A program made the translations under genes and the position numbers. Source: Casuarius casuarius (Eukaryota > Chordata > Aves > Casuariiformes > Casuariidae). From it: a DNA stretch of 64,000 bases. Under the pieces are notes generated by a model, which saw nothing but the letters and a program-made list of their open reading frames with translations, ran no database searches and was not told the origin of the DNA. Within the stretch, counting starts at the first letter, position 1. Every line of letters begins with the position of its first letter. The DNA is taken from NCBI GenBank assembly GCA_003342895.1, contig PTFA01000336.1, forward strand, positions 716,727 through 780,726, given 5' to 3'. Of this stretch, positions 1 through 10,832 are shown one piece after another.

Positions 1-2640
1 AGCGGCGGCTGGCGGCCGGCGAGCGCTACGTGCCGCCGCCGCGGAAGCTGAACTCGGGGGTGAGCTTCGGCGCGGCGCACTTCGCCGAGACCACCTACTA
101 CTTCGAGGGCGGGCTGCGCAAGGTGCGGCCCTACTACTTCGACTTCCGCACCTACTGCAAGGGCCGCTGGGTGGGCCGCAGCCTCGCGCACGTCTTCAGC
201 ACCGAGTTCCGCGCCCAGCCCCTCGCCTGCTACCGCGCCGCCGCCCGCGCCGGCCGCCTCCGCCTCAACGAGCAGCCCGTGCGCGACCTGGATACCGTGC
301 TCAAGGTGGGCGCCCCTCCATAACCGCCCCCCCCCCCATTTCCCTGGGGTCCGGGTACCGCCGGGCCTGCACGCCCTGAGGGCCGGGCACCTCCCGGCCC
401 CNGCGCCTGGCGCCGTGGGGAGCTGCNGGTAAGCCGAAACGGGAAACCACAGCTCGGCTGTAGCAGTGAGCGTTGCCTCGGCCAGCACGTTTTGATAACC
501 CCACAGTGGCGGTGCTGAGGGCTGTAATATTTAAAGGGAATCGGGTTTCCCGGGGGGTCAGGAGTGTACACATCTGCGCCCTGCAGCCCTGNTTTCTTGG
601 CCAGCTCTACAGAGCCGGAGCGCCCCATAGCTTCCAACTCAGCCCGTCGAGAATGTGCTAGGCATGGGGCTGTTGCTCGAGGCAGGTTATTGAACTTAAA
701 TGGGTCCATGTGCTGAATCATTGCATTAAATCATGGTTTCTAGGATGATCAGGCTTTCATTTGCTCCAGAAGATCAAATCCTCATTGTGCATAGCTAAAC
801 GGGGGTGGTTAGGTTGGCCCGATTCACTCTAATCGTGTCTTTTTTGCAGAATAACGATTTTCTCAGGAATACAGTGCACCGCCATGAGCCTCCAGTCACT
901 GCCCAGCCTATCCAAATCTTGGCGGAGGATGATGAAGTGGTAGTTGTAGACAAACCATCCTCTTTACCAGTACATCCCTGTGGCAGNTTTCGTCACAACA
1001 CCGTCATCTTCATCCTAGGCAAAGAGCATAATCTGAAGGAATTGCATACAATTCACCGACTTGATCGCATGACCTCAGGAGTACTGATGTTTGCCAAGAC
1101 TGCAGAGGTATCCAAGAGGATTGATGAGCAGGTTCGGCAGAGACAGGTGAGAACTAAAGGCTTTGGGGGTCTCCTTGTGACACCTTCTTGAAACAGGTTT
1201 GGTCAAAAGTCAGTTAAAATTTTGGTCTAAACAAACCCAAGTTCCCAGAACAGCTCTGGTCATCTTCATATTCTTATTGCACAAGGCGTGGGAGGCTCAA
1301 GAGGGAAAGACTGAGCAAAAACTTACATGATTTTGATAGCACTAACCTTTGGGAAAGAAATCACATTCAGTTATTATGCTATAGTAGTTAGCAGTTTTAC
1401 TTATCATTAGAAATGCATCACTCACTCAATACTTTCTTCAATTTTTGAAAGATTTAGAAGCTTTTTCTCACTTTTCAGTGGTTCTCAACCCAAAAGAACC
1501 ATAGCTGTGGGGTGTTATCCTCTAAGATTTGCTTCAGGGCAATAAAACAAAGGTCACAATAAAACACGCAGGGATGACTCTTCAGTTTAAAAATAGGCCA
1601 GGCCCTTACGTTTTCAAATTCCTAGTTGAAGAACAAAGAGTGAGAGAAATTTGTGTTTAAATAGCTGATTTTTCCTTTCTTCTGTTCAGCTGTAATGAAA
1701 CTTTGGGAATAGCTTGTCTACAGATGTATTTCAGTGAAGAGGAAAAGATGACTAGCTAGGATGAGACTGCATGTAATCAGGACAGAGACAATTTTCTATT
1801 CTGTTTTCTAAGGTGTTTTTCTAACATTTACTCTTTTTCTCCCCCTAGCTGGAAAAGGANTATGTCTGCCGTGTGGTGGGGGAGTTTCCAGAAAATGAAG
1901 TGGTCTGTGAAGAGCCCATACTGGTTGTTTCTTACAAAGTGGGAGTGTGTCGTGTGGACCCCAAAGGNAAATCCTGCAAAACCATTTTCCAGAGACTCAG
2001 TTACAATGGCAAGACCAGCGTAGTCAAGTGTCTTCCCCATACTGGCCGCACTCACCAGATCCGGGTACATTTGCAGTACTTGGGATATCCTATTGTCAAT
2101 GACCCTATCTATAATATGAAAGCTTGGGGTCCTGAAAGGGGCAAAGGTGGCAAGATTGATAAAACGGATGAAGAACTCCTGAAGGCACTAGTAGAGGAAC
2201 ATCGTTCCAAACAGAGCCTGGATGTCTTGGGTATTTCAGAGGAGGACTTGAACCCCAGTGCAGAAAACAAAGAGTGTGGTAATTCAAGCGACTGCACGGA
2301 CTCTGTGCAGGTCGATCCTATAAATGGGAACTCCTGCCCTGCCGAGGACGCTAAGGATCCAGGGAGAGGTGAAATATCAACTTGTCTACAGAACTGTGAT
2401 GCCAACCTGGAAACACTTGAAAAACATAAAGAAACTAGTTCATGTGAGAATTGGGATGGGTCAGTGGGAGAGAAAGGTTCAGAAGAGAAGGATCCTCTAT
2501 GCATGGAGTGTAAAATTACTAGGCGAGACCCATCTCCTAAGGAGCTGGTGATGTACCTGCATGCCTTGCGCTATAAGGGAGCAGAGTTTGAGTATTGCTC
2601 CAAGATGCCTGAGTGGGCCATGGAAGACTGGGAGGAATGA
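1..2640 (+). CDS. RPUSD2: RPUSD2, RNA pseudouridine synthase domain protein 2 (5' partial)
   Basis: Predicted RluA-family enzyme that converts uridine to pseudouridine in RNA. Exons seen: 3-305 (open at the window edge, so the start codon and N-terminus are missing), 850-1146 and 1849-2640 (stop TGA 2638-2640). All junctions are GT-AG and phase 0. About 463 residues are visible; the human protein, from memory, is about 545. Exon 1 holds the conserved region [20 protein letters not shown] and then an S4-like segment ending RDLDTVLK. Exon 2 carries the catalytic signature HRLDRMTSG, with the catalytic Asp codon at 1063-1065. Exon 3 has the family motif [11 protein letters not shown] from 2044, a poorly conserved acidic linker, and a conserved C-terminal block ([12 protein letters not shown], ending EDWEE). 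Three Ns fall in codons but do not shift the frame. RNA targets cannot be read from the sequence. Assignment is by recalled protein similarity and by synteny with KNL1. Confidence 0.95.
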
Positions 2641-5600
2641 CAGAGGAACTTCGACATCTATGGACACTGTTCTAGCATGGCCAGAAAAGTGTGTCTTGTA
2701 AGGACCTAAGCGTGCTTGGTGGGAAAAGTAACAGCTCTGTTTAGATTTACTTTTCAGTGTGGTTGAGGTGAACAGACTGCCTGTGATTTGAGATGGGGTG
2801 GGAAAACTTGTTGAGACCTGAGACCTATCCTGACTGCTGACAGGTACTTAAAAGATGAGCAGGAAATCAGGGCTACAACACTAGAATTATGTTTCCCTTT
2901 AGTTAACTAACACTTCTGTGCACNTGACTTGGCACAGGCAGCCTGAAATTTCCTTTCGTATGCTGGGTCTGTTTTCAGTTACCCACACAGATAAAGTGCA
3001 TACACNTGAGTTCAGCAGCTGATTTCCTTCCATCTTCATATGTAATGCTCTTGTATCTTAGAATAAGAACTGCTGGAATGTTGTTCAACNTACTGGAGAT
3101 ACCATGTCATACAGAAAACTACTTCTACTTTGATTTGTCAGGTTGTTTTAAAAGCAAAANATTAAAACTGAGAACAAAATAAGGTGAAACCAAAGCACTG
3201 TGCAACTGATCCATTCCTGGCAAGATGATTCTTGTTGCATTGTACATAACCATACACCATAAGCCATGTAATGCTCTTGTCTGTAATGTTCCCATTCTTC
3301 CATTGGTGTTTCCATTTTTGATAGGCTTTGCTTTGAAATTACTCTCGCAGAATTCCTTCAAATAATTGCTTAATTTAAAATTCATAACTCAAGGGTCGCT
3401 TCATCTGTGCTTCAGTGTGACANTCAGTTTTAAAGAAAAACAAAAGCAGTTTTACAAACCAAGAGAGACTTTTTAATTTTGTAGTAATATATTTCCAGGA
3501 TGATAAATATCGCTATAGTTACTCTTCTCATCTGTGTTTATATGGTCATTTTTTTGGCCTCGGGGAAGGTTATTATAATAATCCTGTTGTTCTAGGTTCC
3601 TTTTTTACTTATGCATTGTCAGTAGTAATGACCAGCTACNGTGACTGCAGCAGACAATCAGAACCTTTACCTGCGAAGAAGCATGTTATTTCAGGTCCTG
3701 GCTTAGATGCTCTCTCCTCGTCANGCTGTGTGCCTGGGAGCTCTAGCCATCTCTCAACCCCGCCAGACGTGATTTTTATACACCTCTTCTACTACTAGTT
3801 TGCANTCCATCTTGTCCAACTTGTTGGAAGAAACCCCTGCTTCACAGGTGTCCCTGAGTGGGGTGCTGGGGACAGCAAGTGTTCCAGGCCGAAGGTTGGC
3901 CAGGCCCATGGGAACGACTACCTTCTCCCTTGGNAAGGCCCCTACAATCACTTGTCGATATCCACAGATGTTATCAGGCTCAGGACCTGTGTAAAAAAAT
4001 AGAATAAAGCAGTGCTCACTTCTTCTAAAAGCCCGAAGTAACCAAGTGATTTATTTTTCTCTTGTATCGTCCCGCTGATGTGTTCAATGTTTCTGTAAGA
4101 GTCATTCAGATTCTTCCATGTCCTGCCAGGGGCCTCTAGTGATTTTAATTTAACCACAGCTGTTTTCCTGCCATCCTGTATTAAGGTCTAGTCTAGTAGT
4201 AATTGCAGGCAGCTTGTTGAACAAGGGAGGTAAAAGCTCTCCTGTGTTTGAGATNACACTAAAAACTCCGTGCCTAATTTTTCCATACACTGAAATGCAT
4301 ACTTCATGTAACAGTGTAAATGAAACTTGGGCACATTCAGAATATAAATAAGTCTGTGGGCAGCTAGCTTTAGGCACNTGGAGAAGACAGTGAGTTTTGA
4401 GGCAACCGAGTCTTAAATTCGGCCTTGAGGTGATGCATCCCAAATTATATTCTCTCTGTAAGGAACAAGCATCTGAAAAGGATCTACTGCCTGTTGTGCC
4501 AATAGATAAAGACAGGATGGCTGAAGGGCCTAATAGGAAACTGCAGCTTGTTGCTGCTGTCTTGCTCTTTCTGGCAATGCATAATTGCTGCTTTTAAATT
4601 ACCATGATGCACCTTGCTGGTCAAGAAATGCTGTGACTGCTGTTTTCAAGACACTTTGAACTATGAAAGTTTCAGGTTGGTCTCACAAGGATCCTGCTGG
4701 CAGTTGCATCATCTTTCATTTTATCTGAATTCCAAGCTGGTGGTTTCACATGGCGCACTAGCCAGATTTCTGCAGCGTCCGGCTGGTACGTGCTCTGGCT
4801 TGCCTTTATGAACACGTACAAGAAGTCAAATGTTTTGTATTTTGCTAAGAGGAAAAGTGTTGCTATTAGAGATGTCTTGCGATTTAACTGCTTAAGAGTA
4901 GTTCTACAGTAAATACTATGTCCTGCCTGGGAATTTGGCTATGCCTTACCCAGTCACTGTGCTCGAAGCCTAACACGTAGGACTGAATCAGAATTAACCC
5001 ACAAAACACAGCCGAGAGACTCGATCTTCCTTGGGGTCACACTTGGCAGCCTTGTTTTAACCAGCCCATTATGGGGGCCGTTTGCTAGGATGAAGAGTCA
5101 CGATCTGGCTATACTCTGCATAGGTTTTAGTATAATCTGATTTCCGCAAGGATTTAAGTGTGGTTAAATCTGCCTGGAGGGCTTGCAGAACTGTTCCAGT
5201 AAATGACATATGCAGAAGGCCCCTTGAGTGGTTGTAATTACATGTTTAACCCATCGAGCAGAACGGTCATGGGAGCCCTCNGGTTCCATCAGCTTCTTGT
5301 TTTGGATTTTTAAAACCTAACTATTGATGGATTATGTGAAGAGGAAGAGTTGCTCTGGTCTCAGAGATAAAATCATCTATGCCTTTTAAATCTTAACTTC
5401 AGTAAAAATGAGGCCAATTGCAGTAATTATTTTCCTAAAGCAAGCCTTGATGTAATTTTCCCTGAGGAGTTGGGATTAATTTGGCTGGCCCTGATCTTGC
5501 AAATATTATCTGCCCTGAGATCCCACTAAGGACTAGGTTAGTCTGTATAAAACAACTTATTTGGGCTGCAAAAGAGACTCATCAATTGTNTGTTCCCGGA

Positions 5601-6100
5601 GGCTTCACTACTCGCAACTTCAGAGCATGGTAGGTTTCTGAGGGTCTTTCGGACCAGACCCAACAGAGGGAATGGGTTTAAGAGCCTGGACAGCTCGCAG
5701 GGCCCAAGAGTCCAAATCATAAGCAGATGAAATGTTCTTCTTCCCACCTGGAAGGACTTTCTGCATGGAGGGAGCCCTACAGTGCAGCTAGGTCGGAGGG
5801 GCCAGAAGGCCACCCTGACTCCTAGGGGACATGGAGGAGAGAGGAAAGTGCTGTGGATGTGGTCCATTTGCAGGTGGGGAGAGGGAAAACATGGAGGGGA
5901 TGGAGCGAGACGGGGTGTTGCAGCGGAGCATGCATCTAAGAGATCCAGCTCCAGTAGCTCTGTCGCTCAGGGGCCAATTGGTCTTTCTTTTTTATAGTGG
6001 GATCCATTTAGCAAAGAAAACCCTTGGCTGAAGCGTTAAGTTGCTTCATTAAATACCCTTCCCCTCTAATCCTGAGCTAATATTTTCCTGAGTGAGATGA
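2641..6100. other. RPUSD2 3' UTR and intergenic DNA
   Basis: This gene-poor stretch follows the RPUSD2 stop. The RPUSD2 3' UTR must begin at 2641. Candidate poly(A) signals on the + strand are ATTAAA at 3161-3166 and AATAAA at 4003-4008, and I cannot choose between them. Some patches (about 3.7-3.95, 4.9-5.3 and 5.6-5.95 kb) have more GC and CpG than their surroundings. Apart from the candidate - strand exon listed separately, I found no convincing gene, RNA or transposon here. Confidence 0.5.
3754..3986 (-). CDS. Candidate terminal exon of an unassigned - strand gene
   Basis: Read on the - strand, a strong splice acceptor (pyrimidine tract, then ACACAG, AG at 3988-3987) is followed by two bases and 76 open codons to a TGA at 3756-3754. 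The translation starts PEPDNICGYRQVIVGA and ends LVVEEVYKNHVWRG. Codon choice looks like real coding sequence, and the exon is richer in GC than its flanks. A - strand ATTAAA lies at 3477-3472, about 280 bases past the stop. I do not recognise the protein and could not find its upstream exons. They would lie to the right, between here and the tRNA gene. It could also be a decayed pseudogene or chance. No function is proposed. Confidence 0.3.
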
Positions 6101-6404
6101 AAGCACTGACTCCTCCAATCTTTTTAAGTTGGGTGGGATGGGAAAGGTAAGTTAGAGGCTTTCACAACGAAAAGGCGGCCTCTGGCTCCAGAGAGCCGGG
6201 GGCCGCAGGAGCGCGGCTGGAGAGGTATCGCGGGGGGCCGCAGGCCTATTTGGGGCACCACCCCGCAGGGCTGNCCCCGCGGCCGGGCGGGGCTGGGGCA
6301 GAGCTCGCCGCCGTTGCGGCCGCGCCCGAGCGGGCTGCGTCGTGCCCGCGGCGGCAGCGAGCGCCTCGGCGGCCCCGCGGCAAAAGAGAGGGAAAAATGA
6401 AAAG

Positions 6405-6409
6405 AAAAA
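6405..6409 (-). terminator. RNA polymerase III terminator of the tRNA-Ser gene
   Basis: On the - strand, a run of five T residues starts 8 bases past the tRNA 3' end. Back-up T runs follow at 6403-6400 and 6397-6393. This is the standard oligo-T stop for polymerase III. Confidence 0.8.
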
Positions 6410-6416
6410 CTTCTGC

Positions 6417-6498
6417 CGACGAGGATGGGATTCGAACCCACGCGTGCAGAGCACAATGGATTAGCAGTCCATCGCCTTAACCACTCGGCCACCTCGTC
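6417..6498 (-). tRNA. tRNA-Ser (anticodon GCU, reads AGC/AGU)
   Basis: This is an 82-nt class II tRNA on the - strand with no intron. The acceptor stem pairs GACGAGG (6498-6492) with CCTCGTC (6424-6418), and the discriminator base is G (6417). The A-box region reads TGGCCGAGTGG and the B box GGTTCGAATCC. The anticodon GCT is at 6465-6463, which is tRNA position 34-36. A long variable arm is present, as expected for serine. No CCA is encoded, as is normal in eukaryotes. No mismatches disrupt the acceptor stem, so it should be functional. Confidence 0.97.
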
Positions 6499-6759
6499 AC
6501 GAGAACCCTCTTTCTCGCCTAGCCTATAAGAAACTTCGGCAACGGCTCCTCCGTCNCGTTCTGCCCGAGCTCGCTCTGCGAGGTGGCGTCGGCTGCTCGG
6601 CCCTCCGTAGCCGTAACGCGGACCGAGGCTACTCGCGGGAACCAAGCGACCCTTCCGAGGCTGATCGCTGCCCCGATATCCTCACGGCTCCGGCCGCACG
6701 AGGTGCTGGCGAGGGGAAATACTGAAGTGGCAGGCACAGGGCTAATTCCGGGGAGGCCA

Positions 6760-6799
6760 CCATGTTGTACGGAACGCCGGGAGGCGCCATGTTGTACGG
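6760..6799 (+). promoter_or_regulatory. Tandem pair of YY1-like boxes
   Basis: The 13-mer CCATGTTGTACGG occurs twice, at 6760-6772 and 6787-6799, a 27-bp spacing. The cores (CACCATGTTG and GCGCCATGTTG) resemble the GCCATNTTG form of the YY1 site, a common motif near housekeeping and cell-cycle transcription starts. YY1 binding is inferred. The exact duplication is directly visible. Confidence 0.5.
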
Positions 6800-6841
6800 C
6801 GACCGCTGTANGACGCCACTCCGCTGTCGTCACGACGGCTG

Positions 6842-6885
6842 TTTGGCGCGGGGCGCACGCGCGGGAAGCGGCGGTTAGGTTTGAA
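6842..6885 (+). promoter_or_regulatory. E2F site plus CDE/CHR-like element of the KNL1 promoter
   Basis: TTTGGCGC at 6842-6849 fits the E2F consensus TTTSSCGC. Downstream, TTTGAA at 6880-6885 is an exact CHR. It is preceded, after a 4-nt spacer, by GGCGGT (6870-6875), which resembles the CDE of genes such as CDC25C. CDE/CHR pairs are known to bind the DREAM and MuvB complexes and restrict expression to S/G2/M. That fits KNL1, a mitotic kinetochore gene. The motifs are seen; the regulation is inferred. Confidence 0.65.
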
Positions 6886-6995
6886 TCGTGAGGCGGCGGC
6901 GCCTGATGGGAGGTGGGGGGCCGGAGGGCAGCGGCGGCGAGGAGGCGGCGGCGCTCCGCCGGTGGCAGTCGTGAGGGCCGCGGCCGGACCAGCGG
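6886..6995 (+). other. KNL1: Candidate non-coding first exon of KNL1
   Basis: This lies between the CHR-like element and a consensus splice donor (CGG|GTGAG). The first coding exon begins with an acceptor AG at 10811-10812, so an upstream untranslated exon is required, and this is the best candidate. The transcription start is not defined by sequence. It contains a complete small upstream ORF at 6906-6974 (22 codons, glycine- and alanine-rich). Confidence 0.5.
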
Positions 6996-7559
6996 GTGAG
7001 AAGCCTGGAGGGCGGCCGCGGAGGGGCCGGGGGGGAGGAGAGGAGAGGCCAGGCCGGAGGCGCGCGGGCCCGGCTGAGGCGACGGCGGTTGCCTGTCGCT
7101 AGGGCGGTTCCTGCGGGTTAACGCCTGGTGACGGGAGGGGAGACAAAGGGCTGGAGCAGAAAGCGGGTCCTGGTGGTGGTGGAAAGACCCTGCTCGCAGG
7201 CCCGGTGCGCTTACGGAGAGGAATGGCCGGGATGTCTGGGCGGCCNGAGGAGATTTCAGCCTGCTGGACGCTGCCCTCGCAGAGGGAGGGGGGTCTCCGG
7301 ATAAACTGGCTGNTAAAACCCGGTGTTGGCCAATACGAAAGAGTTCACCTGTGGGCAAACACTGACATAAGTACCGGTGGGCTGTAAATTAGCCTTTGGA
7401 GGTCGTTTAGGGTAGTGCTCTGAGACTGCCAGCCTCCTCCTTAGTGAGGTGTTTGTGTGTGAAGTATGCAGTGCAGGAAACTGTGAGGAAAGAAATNGAG
7501 AACAGAACAGAAACATAGTTTTGATTGTGTATAAAACAATCGTGTACCTGTGATCATGT

Positions 7560-7890
7560 TCTGGTCATCTTCATCTCGGGAAGGTTATCAGATGATCAGA
7601 AATACTGGAATATTTCTCTATGAAGAGAGACTAAATAGATCATTGCTCTTAAAGATGAAGAACAGATGGCTGAGGAGGGGTTGGATGGAAGTCTGTAAGA
7701 TTATGAATGAATTTAAGACAGTTAACAGAGAATGATTCTTCACTTTGTCTCACCTTGTGGAAATGTGGGGTACCTAATTTTAAGGTATAAGAACAAAAAG
7801 AGGTGCCTTTTCGTAAACAGGATAATAAAGCATTGGAATTTGCTGCCACGTGCNTGTAGGTCAAAGATATCATTAGAAAATGACTATTGA
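7560..7890 (+). mobile_element. Old CR1-type LINE 3' fragment
   Basis: The stretch resembles, in order, the degraded 3' region of ancient amniote CR1/L3-type LINEs: a segment like 'tgaagagagactaaa', then 'aagattatgaatg', and a late block like 'ttggaatttgctgccac'. It is heavily diverged, has no coding capacity, and lies in KNL1 intron 1. The family is assigned by eye. Confidence 0.45.
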
Positions 7891-8739
7891 GCATGTTGAT
7901 TGGGATGTAAATTCTATATTAATAAACCTTGTAACAGCAGGCTGCTGGCAGACCAAACGGGGGCTTTCCCTAGCCATGCTCCATGCTTTCACTCTTCTCT
8001 ACACACCTGTATGCATGCCCGTTTTTTATTTCACGTTCTTTGTTGTGTTTAGTCTGATCCAGCACAGCAGTTCTTGTATTCAAAAATTTCAGGCTGCTGG
8101 CTGGGGAGCCAGTTTTGAGGATGCCTGCCTGAAAGCATTTTCTTGATTTTTCTAGCCCCAGAGCTGCAGACCCTGAAAGCCAAAGCCTCTCAGGATACCA
8201 TTTTAACTGATCTAAATTTCTAATGGAAACCTGCTATATCTTTGGGAGGTTTATGATGAGGGGAATTATTTTGCAAAAAAAACCCCAAGAAATTATTGAA
8301 GTTGCTTTTGGCAAATTAGCTTTCTGTTTACAAGTAAAGGGTCAGTCTGGAAACTTTTCTCTGGCTCTAGCTATTATACCTTCATGCTTAATACTGTCTT
8401 CAAAATACTACTTTTTTCCTGTTTAAGCAAACAGAAATTTACTGGAAAAAATTCCATTAGTTAAGTTTTCTCATCATGCCTTCTTGCCCTGCCCAAACAT
8501 TGTCTTTAAGCAAACTGATATTTCTGAAAAACAAGGAATGAAGAGAAGATTGTTCCTTCCCTTCACCCACTCCCCCAATTCAAGCCCTGCTCTGCCTTAT
8601 GAGCAATACTCCAATAATACATGATAGCATTTTATATGACTTAGCATTTTAAATAAGTCTAGAGCTTTTTATTCCCTATATAAGGCTTAATTTTAGTGTG
8701 AAAAATGAGCTATCAATTTGTGGTTTAAGTGTCTTATAT

Positions 8740-9932
8740 GATGAGATGACTGGCTTGGTGGATGAGGGGAGAGCAGTGGATGTTGTTTATCTTGACTTGA
8801 GAAAGGCTTTTGGCTCTGTCCCCTAACATCCTCATTGACATACTGATGAAACACAGACTAAATAAATGGATGGTAAGGTGGATTGAAANTGGAGGTGGAC
8901 TGAAATTGGCTGAACTGCTGGGCTCAAAGGGTTGTGATCAGCAATGCAAAGTCCATTTGGAGGCCAGTCACTAGTGCTGCACCCCAGAGGTCAACACTGG
9001 GTCCAATCCTGTTCAACTTGGTCATCAATGACCTGGANGGAGAGACAGNGTGTGCCCTCAGCAAGTTTGCTGATGGTACAAAACTGGGAGGAGTGGCTGA
9101 TACACCAGAGGGCTGTGCTGCNATTCAGAGAGACCTCTGTCTTAGGCTGGAGCATTGGGCAGAGAGGAATCTNGTGAAGGTCAACAANGGGAAGTGCAAA
9201 GTCCTGCACTTGGGAAGGAGTAACCCCATGTACCNGTACAGGCTGGGGGCTGACCAGCTGGAGAGCAGCTCTGCAGAGAAGGACCTGCNGGTCCTGGTGG
9301 CCAACAAGTTGACTATGAGCCAGCAATGTGCCCTTANGGCCAAGAAGGCCAAGGGTATCCTGGGCCGCATTAGGCAGAGCGTTGGCAGCAGGTGNAGGGA
9401 GGTGATCCTCACCTTCTACTCATCCCTGGGGAGGCCACACCTGGAGTGCTGTGTGCAGTTCTGGGCTCCCCAATACAAGAGAGACATGGAGCTGCTGTAG
9501 CAAGTCCAGGAAAAGGTCACAGTGATGATTAAGGGACTCGAGTATCTGACATAGGAGGAGAGGCTAAGAGAGCTGGGACTGTTTAGTCTAGAGAAGAGAA
9601 AGGTCAAGGAGTATCTTATTAGTGAGTATAAACCAGGGATGGGAGGGTGTGAAGAAGATGGAGCCCANCTGTTCTCAGTGGTATGTAGTGAATGGATGAG
9701 AGGCAATGGCCACAAATTGAAATCCAGGAAACTCGATTTAAGCATAAAAAAAAAAAAATTACAGTGAGGGTGGTGAAGCACTGGAACAGGTTGCCCAGGG
9801 ATGTTTTGGAGTCTCCATTTTTGAAGATATTCAAAATCTGGCTGGACAATGTCAACTAGAGCAGGTTGCTCAGGACCCTGCTTTGAGCAGGAGGGTTGGA
9901 CTAGGTGGTCTTTAAACCTCGGTGATTCTGTG
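8740..9932 (+). mobile_element. CR1 LINE, 5'-truncated, dead
   Basis: This is a sense-oriented CR1 in KNL1 intron 1. It begins inside the reverse transcriptase near the motif VDVVYLDLRKAF and runs through the RT C-terminal part and 3' UTR to the CR1 tail (GGTGATTCTGTGA at 9921-9933). The frame is broken by stops and shifts. The catalytic FADD box of the RT reads FADG here (around 9066-9077), so it cannot be active. 5' truncation and lack of an obvious target duplication are typical of CR1. Confidence 0.9.
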
Positions 9933-10832
9933 AAAGGCAAAAGCTGAGCAATTCTGTGCAGAGCTCTCTGTTTCTGCAGTTTTACAATTCGCTTGGTCCT
10001 TGCCTAAGGCAAGAGTTCTTATGACACTGCTTGCTGAGGTTTAGCAAGGGTAAAAATAAAGTAATATGACACATGCTGTCAGATTGTTTATAGCACCCAC
10101 ATAGGTATACTTTACATAGTGATAGAAGGGGGGATGCATACAGATAAATACCATCACTGAAATCTAGGAAAAAGCACAGAAAATTGCATGTATTGATTTT
10201 ATAGCATTGATTCTATGGTACTTTTTTTTGGTGGCCTAAGGCAGGTCCACAGGAGACTGAGGTTATGTTCTTGGTATTCAAAGGCTTTAGTTTTGTCGTG
10301 GTTTATGCAAAACCATAGGTAATATTAAGCCTGTGTTAACACAGGCATCCTATCAGTGCATGTTAGCTCTCTAGCCCCTTATGTAACTTTTTTGAAGTGT
10401 TCTCATTCTCTCTGCTAGTGGGAATATCGAAATCCAGTTGTCTGGACTGATCTAAATATGATGTGTGGGGGGAGAAGTAGTGAATGAAGAACTGTCTTGG
10501 ATGCCACAGCAAACTTTGCATTGTATAAACTTTGATCACGTTTATCTCCAACAGTTAGCAGAATCTTAACTTTAAATAAAAGAATGCCTAATGAGTAAGA
10601 ATCAAACTGCCTAGCACAGTTGTTTGATATCATGATACATTCTAGAAAACGTGGGCTTGAGAGCTCCCTGTCAAACTCCAGTGCATTTCCGTGACTAAAA
10701 GGTGGAGAGAAAGGTTATGGTATCTAACTGAGGCTAATATCTGTTTGTAATTGTGTGCAGTTTTCTTACTAAGGTTCATTAATGTTTTGCATTTCAGTAT
10801 TGTATTTTATAGGAAAGGCACATCCTTCAGAA

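Larger units (their letters stand above)
6170..7220. promoter_or_regulatory. CpG island holding the tRNA-Ser gene and the KNL1 promoter
   Basis: This is a sharply bounded GC- and CpG-rich block in otherwise AT-rich DNA. It contains the - strand tRNA-Ser(GCU) gene and the cluster of cell-cycle promoter motifs before KNL1. It ends in a plausible first-exon donor (CGG|GTGAG at 6995/6996). Long open frames on both strands here are a by-product of high GC and were not called as genes. Confidence 0.8.

Noticed and set aside
230..721. 163-codon - strand ORF overlapping RPUSD2 exon 1
   Set aside because: It is a shadow of a real coding exon and its GC-rich intron start.
4150..4596. Open - strand frame of about 148 codons
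   Set aside because: Composition is not coding-like, it is rich in Ser/Leu/Cys and includes AT-rich runs, and no splice sites delimit it.
6519..7358. 279-codon - strand ORF over the KNL1 promoter island
   Set aside because: It is a GC-driven open frame that runs across promoter motifs, with compositionally biased translation. Overlapping frames on the other strand are equally open.
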